In this document: piece after piece, positions 34,843-42,720 of the stretch | How the letters are laid out: each line of letters opens with the position of its first letter | Numbering within the stretch: position 1 is the stretch's first letter | From: Novipirellula caenicola | GTDB taxonomy: Bacteria > Planctomycetota > Planctomycetia > Pirellulales > Pirellulaceae | Direction of reading: 5' to 3' | Length of the DNA stretch: 64,000 nt | Assembly (NCBI RefSeq): GCF_039545035.1 | Contig: NZ_BAABRO010000013.1 | Coordinates: forward strand, 124,001-188,000 | Made by a program: the position numbers and the translations under genes | Notes under the pieces: generated by a model | The model's database searches: none | What the model was told of the DNA's origin: nothing | The model's input: only the letters and a program-made list of their open reading frames with translations

Positions 34843-35097
34843 GTGGCAGACAAGACTGACCAAGACGTCCTTCTGCGTGACTACGATCTCAAATTGGTCA
34901 GCAAGGGACCTACCGATCGCGGCTGGATCGGACAGTATTACAAATGCCCGCTTTGTGGATACTTCGTTGATCGCTCCAAGTACGACGAATGTGATTGCGG
35001 CAACATCTCAATTGACATTGACTACTGCCGCATCTGCGTTGAGAAGTGCCCCGAAAGCGAAGTGGAAGTTTTCAATGCAGTCAAAAGGTCGCGTTGA
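34843..35097 (+). CDS. Cassette 17: zinc-ribbon hypothetical protein
   Basis: 84 aa from a GTG at 34843; the R' box TTG at 34822 would add seven residues. 'YYKCPLCGYFVDRSKYDECD' followed by 'CGNISIDIDYCRICVEKCPE' gives four CxxC/CxC elements, likely two zinc sites. C-terminal 'EVEVFNAVKRSR'. Function unknown. The match between the cassette 5' end and its attC lead-in is weaker here (GGCCGCCCAAC). Confidence 0.7.
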   Translation: MADKTDQDVLLRDYDLKLVSKGPTDRGWIGQYYKCPLCGYFVDRSKYDECDCGNISIDIDYCRICVEKCPESEVEVFNAVKRSR

Positions 35098-35111
35098 ATC
35101 CTACGTTGGCC

Positions 35112-35261
35112 GCCCAACAATGTGTGGCCGCTGAGTTGCGGCTTCCATGCCGCAAACGCCTTCCTTCTTCAATCCACGCGGGCACTCGTTGTATAATCGT
35201 CTGCTTGGCCGATGTAGTTCGCTTCGTTCAGGGGCGGCGTCGACCATGCGTTCCGTTGTCC
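35112..35261 (+). repeat. attC site, type B with altered right arm
   Basis: R'' GCCCAAC (35112), R' GTTGTCC (35255), 150 bp. TATAAT at 35192-35197. Its right arm reads GTCGACCATGCGTTCC instead of GTCGGCCACACAACCC, which weakens pairing with the left arm and creates the ATG at 35246. Confidence 0.82.
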
Positions 35262-36016
35262 GCCCGTCGTCGAGTTGCCACCGTTTGAATCGCCGTCTCA
35301 TCACCGCTCTCGCTTTGGTCGCCGTTCTCGGAACAGCTGCGTATTTCATGCTGTCACCCGCACCACCGGCTGTCAACGTTACAACACATGCCATCGTCGT
35401 AGACAACATTGAACGTTCTTACCGCATCGCATTGCCACATGAACTTCCTGAGACCGCACCCGTCATTTTCGCGTTTCACGGCATTGGCGATTCTCCCGAT
35501 TCGATGGCAACGTACTCTCAACTGGATCGCTTGGCGTCCGATCATGGCTGCCTCTTGGTCTATCCAGCAGGACTCAACGCGATGTGGACCGCGATTGACG
35601 TCGATCCTGACACGCTTGATGATAACCGTGACGTTCGGTTTTTCGATACCATCCTCGAGAACGTCGCTGCGCAACATGCGATTGACCGCAAACGCATCTA
35701 CCTGACGGGAATGTCCAACGGTGCGTCGTTCGCCCAACTTCTCGCCAACGCTCGATCGGCTGATGTTGCAGCGGTTGTCGCATGTTCCGGCCCAAGGCCT
35801 CGTGCTCTCAACGATGCTAAACATACGTTTCCGATTCTGTTGATCGTAGGAAGCGACGATTTCGCGTCTGGTTCAATGCAATCCAACCTCGACTACTATC
35901 GGACCGCTGGACATGATGCCGAGTTGATTATCGTGCGCGGGCTTGGTCACGAATGGTCAACTCAACACAACGCAGAAGCTTGGGCTTTCATGGCCGATCA
36001 CCAACTTTCCCAGTAA
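35246..36016 (+). CDS. Cassette 18: exported alpha/beta-hydrolase (LpqC/PHB-depolymerase-like esterase)
   Basis: 256 aa from the ATG at 35246, or 243 aa from a TTG at 35285. A hydrophobic segment ('LITALALVAVLGTAAYFML') is a signal peptide or anchor. The hydrolase part has 'RSYRIALPHELPETAPVIFA', the oxyanion motif 'FAFHGIGDSPDSM', the nucleophile elbow G-M-S-N-G in 'IYLTGMSNGASFAQLLA', and a catalytic His candidate in 'VRGLGHEWSTQH', with Asp in 'VGSDD'. This fits the esterase/PHB-depolymerase/feruloyl-esterase group. Substrate unknown. The longer start codon lies in the attC of the preceding cassette. Confidence 0.85.
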   Translation: MRSVVRPSSSCHRLNRRLITALALVAVLGTAAYFMLSPAPPAVNVTTHAIVVDNIERSYRIALPHELPETAPVIFAFHGIGDSPDSMATYSQLDRLASDHGCLLVYPAGLNAMWTAIDVDPDTLDDNRDVRFFDTILENVAAQHAIDRKRIYLTGMSNGASFAQLLANARSADVAAVVACSGPRPRALNDAKHTFPILLIVGSDDFASGSMQSNLDYYRTAGHDAELIIVRGLGHEWSTQHNAEAWAFMADHQLSQ

Positions 36017-36027
36017 CGCCCCGGGGC

Positions 36028-36161
36028 GGACAACATGGTTTTTACGCTAGGCCCTCGGCACACCTTCGTTGGTTGGTCACGCGGGCTGGCGTTGGTACAA
36101 TCTGTCGTAATTCAGACTCGCTCGCTACGTTTAGGGGGGGCGTAGAAATCTTCCGTTGTCC
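36028..36161 (+). repeat. attC site, type A short
   Basis: R'' GGACAAC (36028), R' GTTGTCC (36155), 134 bp; R boxes perfectly complementary. TTGGTC (36073-36078), 17 bp, TACAAT (36096-36101). Confidence 0.9.
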
Positions 36162-36175
36162 GCCGCAGATCACTC

Positions 36176-36709
36176 ATGGCTTTACCAGAGCACTTGATTC
36201 CTGTCGTCAAACGCATTGAGGCGTTGGCCGTTTCTCCTCCGCCTTCACCGTGGCGTCTCACAGTGCAATTCGGGATTGGTGGGCTAACCGACGTCGGTTT
36301 CGGCCCCGACACCGATTTGCTACTCGTCGTCTCCTCGCGAGGCCGCGGCCTCTTTGACTGCACCACTGGTGAACGCGTCGCACGTGATGGTGACGTTGAA
36401 ACGGACTTCCATGATGCATCGCGTCTGCTCGCCGATGGAATTGGCACGCTAGATGGCATCTCGGTGCCGATGGCAGGCCTCAATGGCGGTGGTCTATCCG
36501 GCGGCACTTCGGACGGATGGACTGTCGATGATTTCACACTCGAATGGCCACACCACACTTTGCTTCTCAACGGCCCGTTTTCATGGCCGTACGATATCAA
36601 TGGCCAACTTTGGAAACTTGGCGCCGAATCGGAGTTGCGAGCTTTTGGCTTTTCGACCACCGGACGTTCGTTGGTCATCGCCACAAGCAGCGATGTGATC
36701 GCATGGTGA
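36176..36709 (+). CDS. Cassette 19: hypothetical protein
   Basis: 177 aa from the ATG at 36176, 20 bases into the cassette. Contains 'VQFGIGGLTDVGFGPDTDLL', 'LVVSSRGRGLFDCTTGERVA', 'GWTVDDFTLEWPHHTLLLNG', 'RAFGFSTTGRSLVIATSSDV'. A beta-rich fold is likely, without a signal peptide. The pattern 'LLVVSS.GRG..D..TGERVARD' is seen in other hypothetical proteins of environmental bacteria; no function is known to me. The cassette ends with the exact complement of its start (GCGGCGGACAAC). Confidence 0.72.
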   Translation: MALPEHLIPVVKRIEALAVSPPPSPWRLTVQFGIGGLTDVGFGPDTDLLLVVSSRGRGLFDCTTGERVARDGDVETDFHDASRLLADGIGTLDGISVPMAGLNGGGLSGGTSDGWTVDDFTLEWPHHTLLLNGPFSWPYDINGQLWKLGAESELRAFGFSTTGRSLVIATSSDVIAW

Positions 36710-36728
36710 CGTCCCGGCGCGTAGCGGC

Positions 36729-37189
36729 GGACAACTTCTTAGAGCTTGGGAGCAGCGAGGGACGAGCCTGATCCCCAACCCAGGTTCAGCGCGAGCCGGT
36801 TCGTGGCGGGAGGCGGCTGGATCGTTAAAGCGACGTCGTTTGTCACTACCGAACGCTAGTGGGGAGTGCAACTCGATGCATCGCAGTGCCCGGGATGAAG
36901 TGCTGCATCCAGAGGAATACAGGAAAATGGGTGACAGAAAAATGATCATGCTGCATTTCGGGGCTGACTATTTTCCTGTCCTTCATCTTCCTGTAAATCC
37001 ACCTTTGCTTGATTGATCGTTGATGCGATGTATCCCGAAGCCAACTCCGACATACTGAACTGTTTAGCCCCCCACAGTACCTTGCCAGCAACATTGGAAT
37101 AGAATCGGGGCAATCAGAAGCGAGTTTTCAGCGTGGAGCCTCGCGTCCCTTGGGCGGGACCCCCAGTCGCATATCCTACGTGGTTCGCC
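36729..37189 (+). repeat. attC-like site, type C composite, degenerate right end
   Basis: R'' GGACAAC (36729-36735) is clear. The interior (36740-37105) is about 90% identical to 26270-26640, with the same palindromic module at 36911-36997. The right end has lost the GTACGACA hairpin and carries GTCCCTTGGGCGGGAC instead. The putative R' box GTTCGCC (37183-37189) breaks the GTTRRRY rule. This may be an inactive last site of the array. Confidence 0.5.
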
Positions 37190-37200
37190 GCAGGTCAAAC

Positions 37201-37797
37201 ATGAATCCGACCGAATCACTCGACGCTCTCGAAGCCGATAACGGGGACGCACTGTATCGGTGTCGCCACGATGCAGAACACCGTCACTCGGTCCTGGCCT
37301 TGCTCAAGGAATTGTTGACTAATCCTGACGTGAAGGTACTGCATCGCGGCATGAACGCTGCGGGACGGATTCGCGGCGCGTTCGACGAAACAGACGCATT
37401 GGCTGAACTTGTCCCGTTGGTCGCGAAACATGTCTCATCGGACGATGAATTGATCCGGCGAGTTGCGATTGGGGCACTTCATTGCATCGGCTCACATGAC
37501 ACCGAATGCTCCGTTCTTGCTTTGATACGTGCCTGCGACGATGAAACACTGCTTGATGCTGCATTGCTGGCCCTCGTTGATCTCGCAAATGGGTCAACGA
37601 CTGCCATCCGATGCTTCCATCGTTTCGCATCGCATTCCAAGGGAAAAATCAGACGTATCGCCATTCGCGGTCTCGGTACGTCAAACGCGACGGACGACGC
37701 GACCATCGCCGTCATCACGGCGGCCACAAATGATCGCAACCAATCGGTTCGTGAGATGGCGCGTAAGGTACTCGCCAAAATTGAAGCCCAAGCGTAG
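37201..37797 (+). CDS. HEAT-repeat protein, last (possible) cassette
   Basis: 198 aa from the ATG at 37201. Repeated helical pairs: 'LAELVPLVAKHVSSDDELIRRVAIGALHCIGS' region, 'SVLALIRACDDETLLDAALLALVDLANG', 'IRRIAIRGLGTSNATDDATIAVI', 'VREMARKVLAKIEAQ', typical of HEAT-like repeats that bind proteins or nucleic acids. The bases before the ATG (GTT-CGCCGCAGGTCAAACATG) resemble those before cassette 19 (GTTGTCCGCCGCAGATCACTCATG) apart from a 3-bp gap. No proper attC follows, only a diverged type-C fragment at 37805-38040. Confidence 0.75.
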   Translation: MNPTESLDALEADNGDALYRCRHDAEHRHSVLALLKELLTNPDVKVLHRGMNAAGRIRGAFDETDALAELVPLVAKHVSSDDELIRRVAIGALHCIGSHDTECSVLALIRACDDETLLDAALLALVDLANGSTTAIRCFHRFASHSKGKIRRIAIRGLGTSNATDDATIAVITAATNDRNQSVREMARKVLAKIEAQA

Positions 37798-37804
37798 TCG
37801 AGTC

Positions 37805-38040
37805 GACGCCCAAGCCCATGTTTTAGGTGAGTCGCTACGGGGCGAGATGCGGCGGGATCGCTAGAACCACTTTGGTTGATGTCTTCGAACTCGAGACGCG
37901 GGTTGCAACCCAATGCTTCAGACGCATTCAATTGAGGCGTTACTCATGATACTGATTTGTCACGCAGTCAGAGGAATACAGGAAAATGGTTGACAGGAAA
38001 ATGATCATGCCGCATTTCGGGATGAGCATTTTTCAGTCTT
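37805..38040 (+). repeat. Diverged fragment of the type-C repeat
   Basis: Shares GGGGCGAGATGCGGCGGGATCG-like sequence near its start with the type-C attC interiors, and at 37970-38039 the palindromic module (AGAGGAATACAGGAAAATGG, then GACAG-GAAAATGATCATGC). The stretch from here to 38331 has no gene. Confidence 0.55.
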
Positions 38041-38331
38041 GTTGAACCTTGGGTGTCTTCACCTTTGTTTGGCGGATGGATGAAGTTACGCGTCGCGAAG
38101 CGGATTCCAAGTCCGAACTTTTCAGCAATCGGCTTGCAGCTGATCCGATCGCCCTCCGGCGAGGTGTGACCCAGTGGGCCACAAACTGCCATCAATTTGA
38201 TCTGCTGATAGTCCATGGGCGCCGCCTTCCCACGATTCCTACTGAAAAGTTACTCCTTCAAAAATCTTCGGACTACAATTCCCATCGTTCCATAAGACTT
38301 GCTTGGACGATTTTAGGGGGAGCTTCCTACA

Positions 38332-39420
38332 TTGACACTCGCATGCAACTTGCAACTTTCCGGGCATCTGAATACAGCGGGCGAGCCCATCCCCCCAACG
38401 ATAAAACCAAAGCTTGAAACGCTGCAGGTTTTAAGAGCGGTTGCAGCCTTGTGCGTGGTTGTTTTCCATGCCAACGACATTGCTTACATTCTGAAGTTGA
38501 CAGAAACGCCGCACTTCATCTTGATGCACCTGGGCGACTTGGGAGTCAACCTCTTCTTTGTGCTGAGTGGTTTCATCATCTTTTATATTCACGCCAAAGA
38601 CTTGGGACTACCCGAACAGGCACGTCGCTACACGTGGAGACGCTTTTCGCGAGTATGGCCGCTTTATGCATTGATCACGTTGGCTAACTGCGGCGTGCTG
38701 TTCGTGATTGGAAGCAACCAAGTCAGTGGCGCCGAGATCGTTTCGAGTTTGTTGTTTTTGCAAGTGAAACCGATCGTCAATGTCGGCTGGACGCTCGTCC
38801 ACGAAGCATTCTTTTACGTCCTGTTTGGCATCGCGATCGTGGGCGGACGAAAATTCGGCATGTGGTTGGTCACTTGTTTTGCATTGATTGCGATCTACAC
38901 ACAGTGGACAACGGGGCCAAGCGAGTCGATCTACGGTTGGATTTTCGCGACTCAGAAATGGTACTTCATTAGTGGCCTTGGCTTGGCATGTTTGTTGACC
39001 GACCCAACGGAGCAGCAGGCCGGCACTGCTGCACAAAAGTTTGCTGGAAGCCTGTTTGGCCTGCTGATTGCTACGGCGGTCGTCGTCGGCATCCTCGGAG
39101 ACGCAGTGGATGAACTCAGCTTTCATTTAACCATGTCGCTTGGATTAGCCGCGATGGTGGGCCTTTGCATCTGGTCCGAAAGAACGATGAATCTACGAGT
39201 GCCACGGTTGCTTGTTTATCTCGGCGACGCGTCGTATTCGATCTACTTGGTCCATTCATCGGCAATCTTTCATCTTGTCAAACTTACCAAACGGTACATG
39301 CCCAGTCTTTGTACAAACCATCTGACCATGACACTCTGCTGCATCAGCTTCATTGCGGTTCTTGGTGGCATCAGCTGCTATGAACTCGTCGAAAAACGAT
39401 TGATCCGATGGATCCGCTGA
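38332..39420 (+). CDS. Membrane acyltransferase, AT-3 family
   Basis: About 362 aa; start uncertain (TTG at 38332, no in-frame ATG near the N-terminus). Acyltransferase-3/OafA-type motifs: 'LQVLRAVAALCVVVFHAND' with the conserved Arg and His, 'DLGVNLFFVLSGFIIFYI', 'RRYTWRRFSRVWPLYALITL', 'VGWTLVHEAFFYVLFGIAI' and the C-terminal 'YLGDASYSIYLVHSSAIF'. About ten membrane segments. These proteins O-acylate cell-surface carbohydrates. It stands alone downstream of the array, in the same orientation; the acceptor is unknown. Confidence 0.87.
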   Translation: MTLACNLQLSGHLNTAGEPIPPTIKPKLETLQVLRAVAALCVVVFHANDIAYILKLTETPHFILMHLGDLGVNLFFVLSGFIIFYIHAKDLGLPEQARRYTWRRFSRVWPLYALITLANCGVLFVIGSNQVSGAEIVSSLLFLQVKPIVNVGWTLVHEAFFYVLFGIAIVGGRKFGMWLVTCFALIAIYTQWTTGPSESIYGWIFATQKWYFISGLGLACLLTDPTEQQAGTAAQKFAGSLFGLLIATAVVVGILGDAVDELSFHLTMSLGLAAMVGLCIWSERTMNLRVPRLLVYLGDASYSIYLVHSSAIFHLVKLTKRYMPSLCTNHLTMTLCCISFIAVLGGISCYELVEKRLIRWIR

Positions 39421-39473
39421 TGCCCTGAAGCACAGGTCATCACCTGCATTGCGTTTACCGGCGTCATTGGCCT

Positions 39474-39550
39474 GTGTTGATTTAGTCAGTCGCTGTCGCG
39501 GAAGCGGACGGGTTCCACGCATGACTCGCTGCCTGATAGCCCACGATTGC
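39474..39550 (+). repeat. Degenerate copy of the dispersed palindrome
   Basis: Shares TGTTGATTTAGT-CAG, GGGTTCCACGCA and GCCTGATAGCCCACGATTGC with the repeats at 8659 and 15553. The flanking sequence 39421-39661 holds no gene. Confidence 0.45.
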
Positions 39551-39661
39551 AGCATTTTGCATTTCGTTTGCGGCAACAAGCCCCAAGCGTCATTGCGTCC
39601 GAAAGCCCCAAATTCTTAACACGTCTGGTTACACCGCATTTTGCTTGCTGGCTCGGCTAAA

Positions 39662-42600
39662 ATGGTCGAGAATGTTCCGAGCGGGGGTAAAAGCGTGAAA
39701 TATTTAAATGGTCTGATAGCGGTCGCTGCGAATTTGGTCTTCCTGACCAGCGTGTTTGCGGAAACATCGCCCAACGATCCTGCCTCCAACACGCGTTCGC
39801 GATGGGCTGTGATTGCATCGGGCGAGGTGCTCAAGAGTGGTTTGGCCGATTTTCTGAACGTTGATCTATCCAAAAATGAATCGATTGTTTTGGTCGATCG
39901 CGAACGACTCCGCGATGCGACTCGGGAACTGCAGTTCGCCAAGATCCTGCAAGCCGATCATCCCCAACTCCGCTTGCAGTTGGGAAAAACGTTAAACGCA
40001 GACCGATTGTTGTTGCTCTCGATGCTGCAGGAACAAGGCAAACCAATGCTGCGAGTCGTCGTTTGTGATGCCAATTTGGGCGTGCGATTGGCTCATCAAA
40101 CGTTTGCTTTCTCGGAGAACCTTTCGCAATTGACCGAGCGCTTGGCGGCAAGTGTTGACGAGATCGACCAGCGGTTCATGGGCGGAATCCACACGATCGT
40201 CGCGGTGCCTGCGTTTCTGTCCGAAGACTTCAGCCAACGATTTGCCTATCTGCAATCTCGTTTCAGCAACCTGCTAAGCGATTCGCTGGCAACCTACCCA
40301 GGCGTCGCCGTTGTCGAGATCGAAGAAGCCAACGCGATTTTGCAGGAGCAACAAGTGACACTTTCCGGCGGACTGCGGCGACCGATCGCGATGATCGTCA
40401 AAGGCAGCTACACCATCCAGCAGACGAAGCCGGACCGCCCACGCAAAGTCATCTTGCATCTTGAATTGACGAAAGACGCAGCCGATTTGGAGATGATCGA
40501 CAAGACGATCGAACTCCAACGCGTCGATGACTGGTTAGTCAAGACGTTTGCAAAACAGTTAGCCACGAGGGGACGTAAAAACGACTCTGAATTGACCCCA
40601 GATTTACAGAAAGCGATTTTGGTGCGGCATGCAGAGCGGTTCGCAGAACTTGGTGACTGGGACCGATCGAGCTCGCTTCGCGAAGCGGCGCTTGTACTGG
40701 ATCCCCAAGACGCTCTGCAGCGTGGACTTGTGATCGGTGAACTGCAATATCAATTCACTCGTGATATCGATCAACAATGGTTCAAGAAACAGTCGGCTGC
40801 AGAACATCGCCAAGCGATTCTGCAGCGTGCTGCCGACGACTACGTTCGAGCACTCGATCACCTCGAGTTCTTGATCCAGAATCGACGGATCAGTCGTGTC
40901 GATGCGATTGGGTTGTTTCAATCACAGCTGTGGTACAAACAGGGCGCCGTGGGGCCGATCCCCGACGACGTCTCGCGACACAGTGCACTGCAACCCGCTT
41001 GTCTTGCGCAGCGTCGATTCATCCGTGAAGTCTACGCAGCCGTCAATGAACTCGAACCAGGCCGCGTGCTTCCGCCCCACCTAAGCGACCCGTTTTATGG
41101 CTGGCAATATCCGCTGGTACTGCACACCTGTAACGACGTCATTTTCAATCATTACACCCCGGATTCACTCGAATCGCTGTGGGACACGATCAGCCATGTC
41201 CTGCCAGACGATGCCAAGGTTTCCTCGTTGGTCATGGGGGTGATGAGTCGCGACTTTGCGTCGGAAACGCGAGCGGACCATGCCGAGTTCCTGGACCGCC
41301 GGCAATCGCTGCAAACATCGATCCGCGAAGCCACCGATCCACAGACGAAAGCATCGACGAACAACGAGTTTCACCGTGTCTCGCCCAACGATTTCCATCA
41401 TCATGTGGATCAAGCGAAACGCGAATGGGCGACGTTCTTAGCACGGCTGACCGAGTCGGATCGTGCCGTGGTCCGGCTGTATGGGCACTACGGACGTTTG
41501 AAGATTCTCGGGAAGCAAAACCCCTTGCCCATCATCGATGCACTGGAATCGCAGCTCGCTGAGATCAAGTCACTTGGCCGCATTCACGATCGCGAGCTGA
41601 AACCGCTGGAAACCAACCTTGCGATGACGCGAAGGCGGTATCAAGCCGTTGCTGTTCCAACATCCGCGTGGAAAGGCGTCGAGCCATCACTGGGACAGAT
41701 GCGTTTCGATCCTGTTACACTAACGGTGCAAGGTGAACCAAGTTCGAATCCGCCGCCGCAAATTAAAGGCATGCTACAGTGCGGCGAACACTGTGATGCG
41801 TTCTGGACGCAGGACCAATTCTTTGTGATGCACGAACCAGGAGTGCTGCAAGAAATCAAGCTAACGGACGCGACATGGAAACATCCGTTATTTAGCGAGG
41901 TCAGCTGGGACGGTGAGTGCATCTGGTTGTTTGCTCATGGCCAGGGAATTGTGGCATTCAAACCCGATGGTAAGCGATTGGCCACCTTCAATGCTCGCGA
42001 TCATTTGCCGGGCTATGACCGCGGCGTCTGTTTACTTGGGTTGTCGCCACGCCGCGCGTTGGCGGTGGGCAGTTTCGGAGAAAACAGTCGGGCGTGGTGT
42101 GGCGTGCTGGAGATCGACGCACAGGGGAAGCCATCGGTCGACATCTTTTTTGAAGCCAAATTGGCGGCGGAAGGTCGACCGGCAGCCGAATCGGCCGCTG
42201 ATCCGCTAACCGCGTTTCGACCGAATTGGATTCATCGTTTTGATTCTGTCGGCGGAAATAACACTGTGTTTGTTGGGCGTAGCGGATTGAAGGGTGCCCT
42301 GGAAATTGATTTGCAAACGCGTCAAGTTTCGGTTTCAAACTTCTTGAATACATCCTCCTTCGGCCGCCAAGCCTTCTTCAGTCACAATGGCAATCTGATT
42401 GCCTCGCTCGGTGGCAACAGCTTGATGCACTACACTGTCGCCGACGACAATACGGCGGTTCGTCGACAAAAACTGTCGACCATTGATCCCTATGTTGACC
42501 AGTTATTGCTGCATGACGGATGGCTGTACGTGCCCGGCAAAGTTTGGCGGCGAATGGATCCCGACGAATTGCAATTGCAGCGTTTACAGCCATCCCATTC

Positions 42601-42715
42601 ACGGCTGCCGACTCGATACTGGTCGATGAAATTTGGAGTATCCTCGCACTACGGCCTTGTCGGCCACTCACTCTACGAGAATCAACCACCACTGTTTCAG
42701 ATTTCGGTAGATTGA
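39662..42715 (+). CDS. Large secreted protein of unknown function
   Basis: About 1017 aa from the ATG at 39662; a GTG at 39695 would place the signal peptide ('VKYLNGLIAVAANLVFLTS') at the very start. Residues about 50-190 resemble the nucleotide/FlgO- or CsgG-like fold region in which a reporter of 'VLVDRERL...' occurs ('ESIVLVDRERLRDATRELQF', 'LGKTLNADRLLLLSML'). A helical middle (about 330-640) precedes a C-terminal beta-rich part (about 700-1010) with 'AFWTQDQFFVMHEPGVLQEI' and 'LIASLGGNSLMHYTV', suggestive of a propeller. It precedes the membrane-protein gene by 5 bp, so the two are probably co-transcribed. Confidence 0.75.
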   Translation: MVENVPSGGKSVKYLNGLIAVAANLVFLTSVFAETSPNDPASNTRSRWAVIASGEVLKSGLADFLNVDLSKNESIVLVDRERLRDATRELQFAKILQADHPQLRLQLGKTLNADRLLLLSMLQEQGKPMLRVVVCDANLGVRLAHQTFAFSENLSQLTERLAASVDEIDQRFMGGIHTIVAVPAFLSEDFSQRFAYLQSRFSNLLSDSLATYPGVAVVEIEEANAILQEQQVTLSGGLRRPIAMIVKGSYTIQQTKPDRPRKVILHLELTKDAADLEMIDKTIELQRVDDWLVKTFAKQLATRGRKNDSELTPDLQKAILVRHAERFAELGDWDRSSSLREAALVLDPQDALQRGLVIGELQYQFTRDIDQQWFKKQSAAEHRQAILQRAADDYVRALDHLEFLIQNRRISRVDAIGLFQSQLWYKQGAVGPIPDDVSRHSALQPACLAQRRFIREVYAAVNELEPGRVLPPHLSDPFYGWQYPLVLHTCNDVIFNHYTPDSLESLWDTISHVLPDDAKVSSLVMGVMSRDFASETRADHAEFLDRRQSLQTSIREATDPQTKASTNNEFHRVSPNDFHHHVDQAKREWATFLARLTESDRAVVRLYGHYGRLKILGKQNPLPIIDALESQLAEIKSLGRIHDRELKPLETNLAMTRRRYQAVAVPTSAWKGVEPSLGQMRFDPVTLTVQGEPSSNPPPQIKGMLQCGEHCDAFWTQDQFFVMHEPGVLQEIKLTDATWKHPLFSEVSWDGECIWLFAHGQGIVAFKPDGKRLATFNARDHLPGYDRGVCLLGLSPRRALAVGSFGENSRAWCGVLEIDAQGKPSVDIFFEAKLAAEGRPAAESAADPLTAFRPNWIHRFDSVGGNNTVFVGRSGLKGALEIDLQTRQVSVSNFLNTSSFGRQAFFSHNGNLIASLGGNSLMHYTVADDNTAVRRQKLSTIDPYVDQLLLHDGWLYVPGKVWRRMDPDELQLQRLQPSHSRLPTRYWSMKFGVSSHYGLVGHSLYENQPPLFQISVD

Positions 42716-42720
42716 GCGGA

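Larger units (their letters stand above)
25032..37189 (+). mobile_element. Integron-type gene cassette array without integrase (CALIN-like)
   Basis: Nineteen attC-like sites at intervals of about 0.45-1.0 kb, all in one orientation, each placed 3' of one small plus-strand gene. Each site begins with RYYYAAC and ends with GTTRRRY. The bases after G^TT of one cassette are the reverse complement of the bases leading into its own attC: cassette 27447 starts TTAGCGGACAC and its attC begins GTGTCCGCTAAC, and the same holds exactly at 30903/31217, 32006/32487, 32630/32974 and 33118/33519. One cassette is duplicated in full. No IntI gene occurs in the window, so mobility must depend on an integrase elsewhere or be lost. 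Confidence 0.93.

Noticed and set aside
30242-35197. Full sigma70 promoters in the type-B attC sites
   Set aside because: All five have a perfect TATAAT, but the hexamers 16-18 bp upstream (for example TTCATT) are poor -35 matches, so no promoter claim is made for type B.
25032-37189. A CRISPR-like reading of the regularly spaced repeats
   Set aside because: The repeats are 134-211 bp (460 bp for type C), separated by complete genes of 0.2-0.8 kb; there are no short uniform spacers or cas genes. attC features explain them.
25032-37189. Toxin-antitoxin cassettes (RelBE, HigBA, CcdAB and similar), common in Vibrio arrays
   Set aside because: I found no pair of overlapping small genes with toxin or antitoxin motifs; the only coupled pair (cassette 2) is a NADAR fragment and an unknown.
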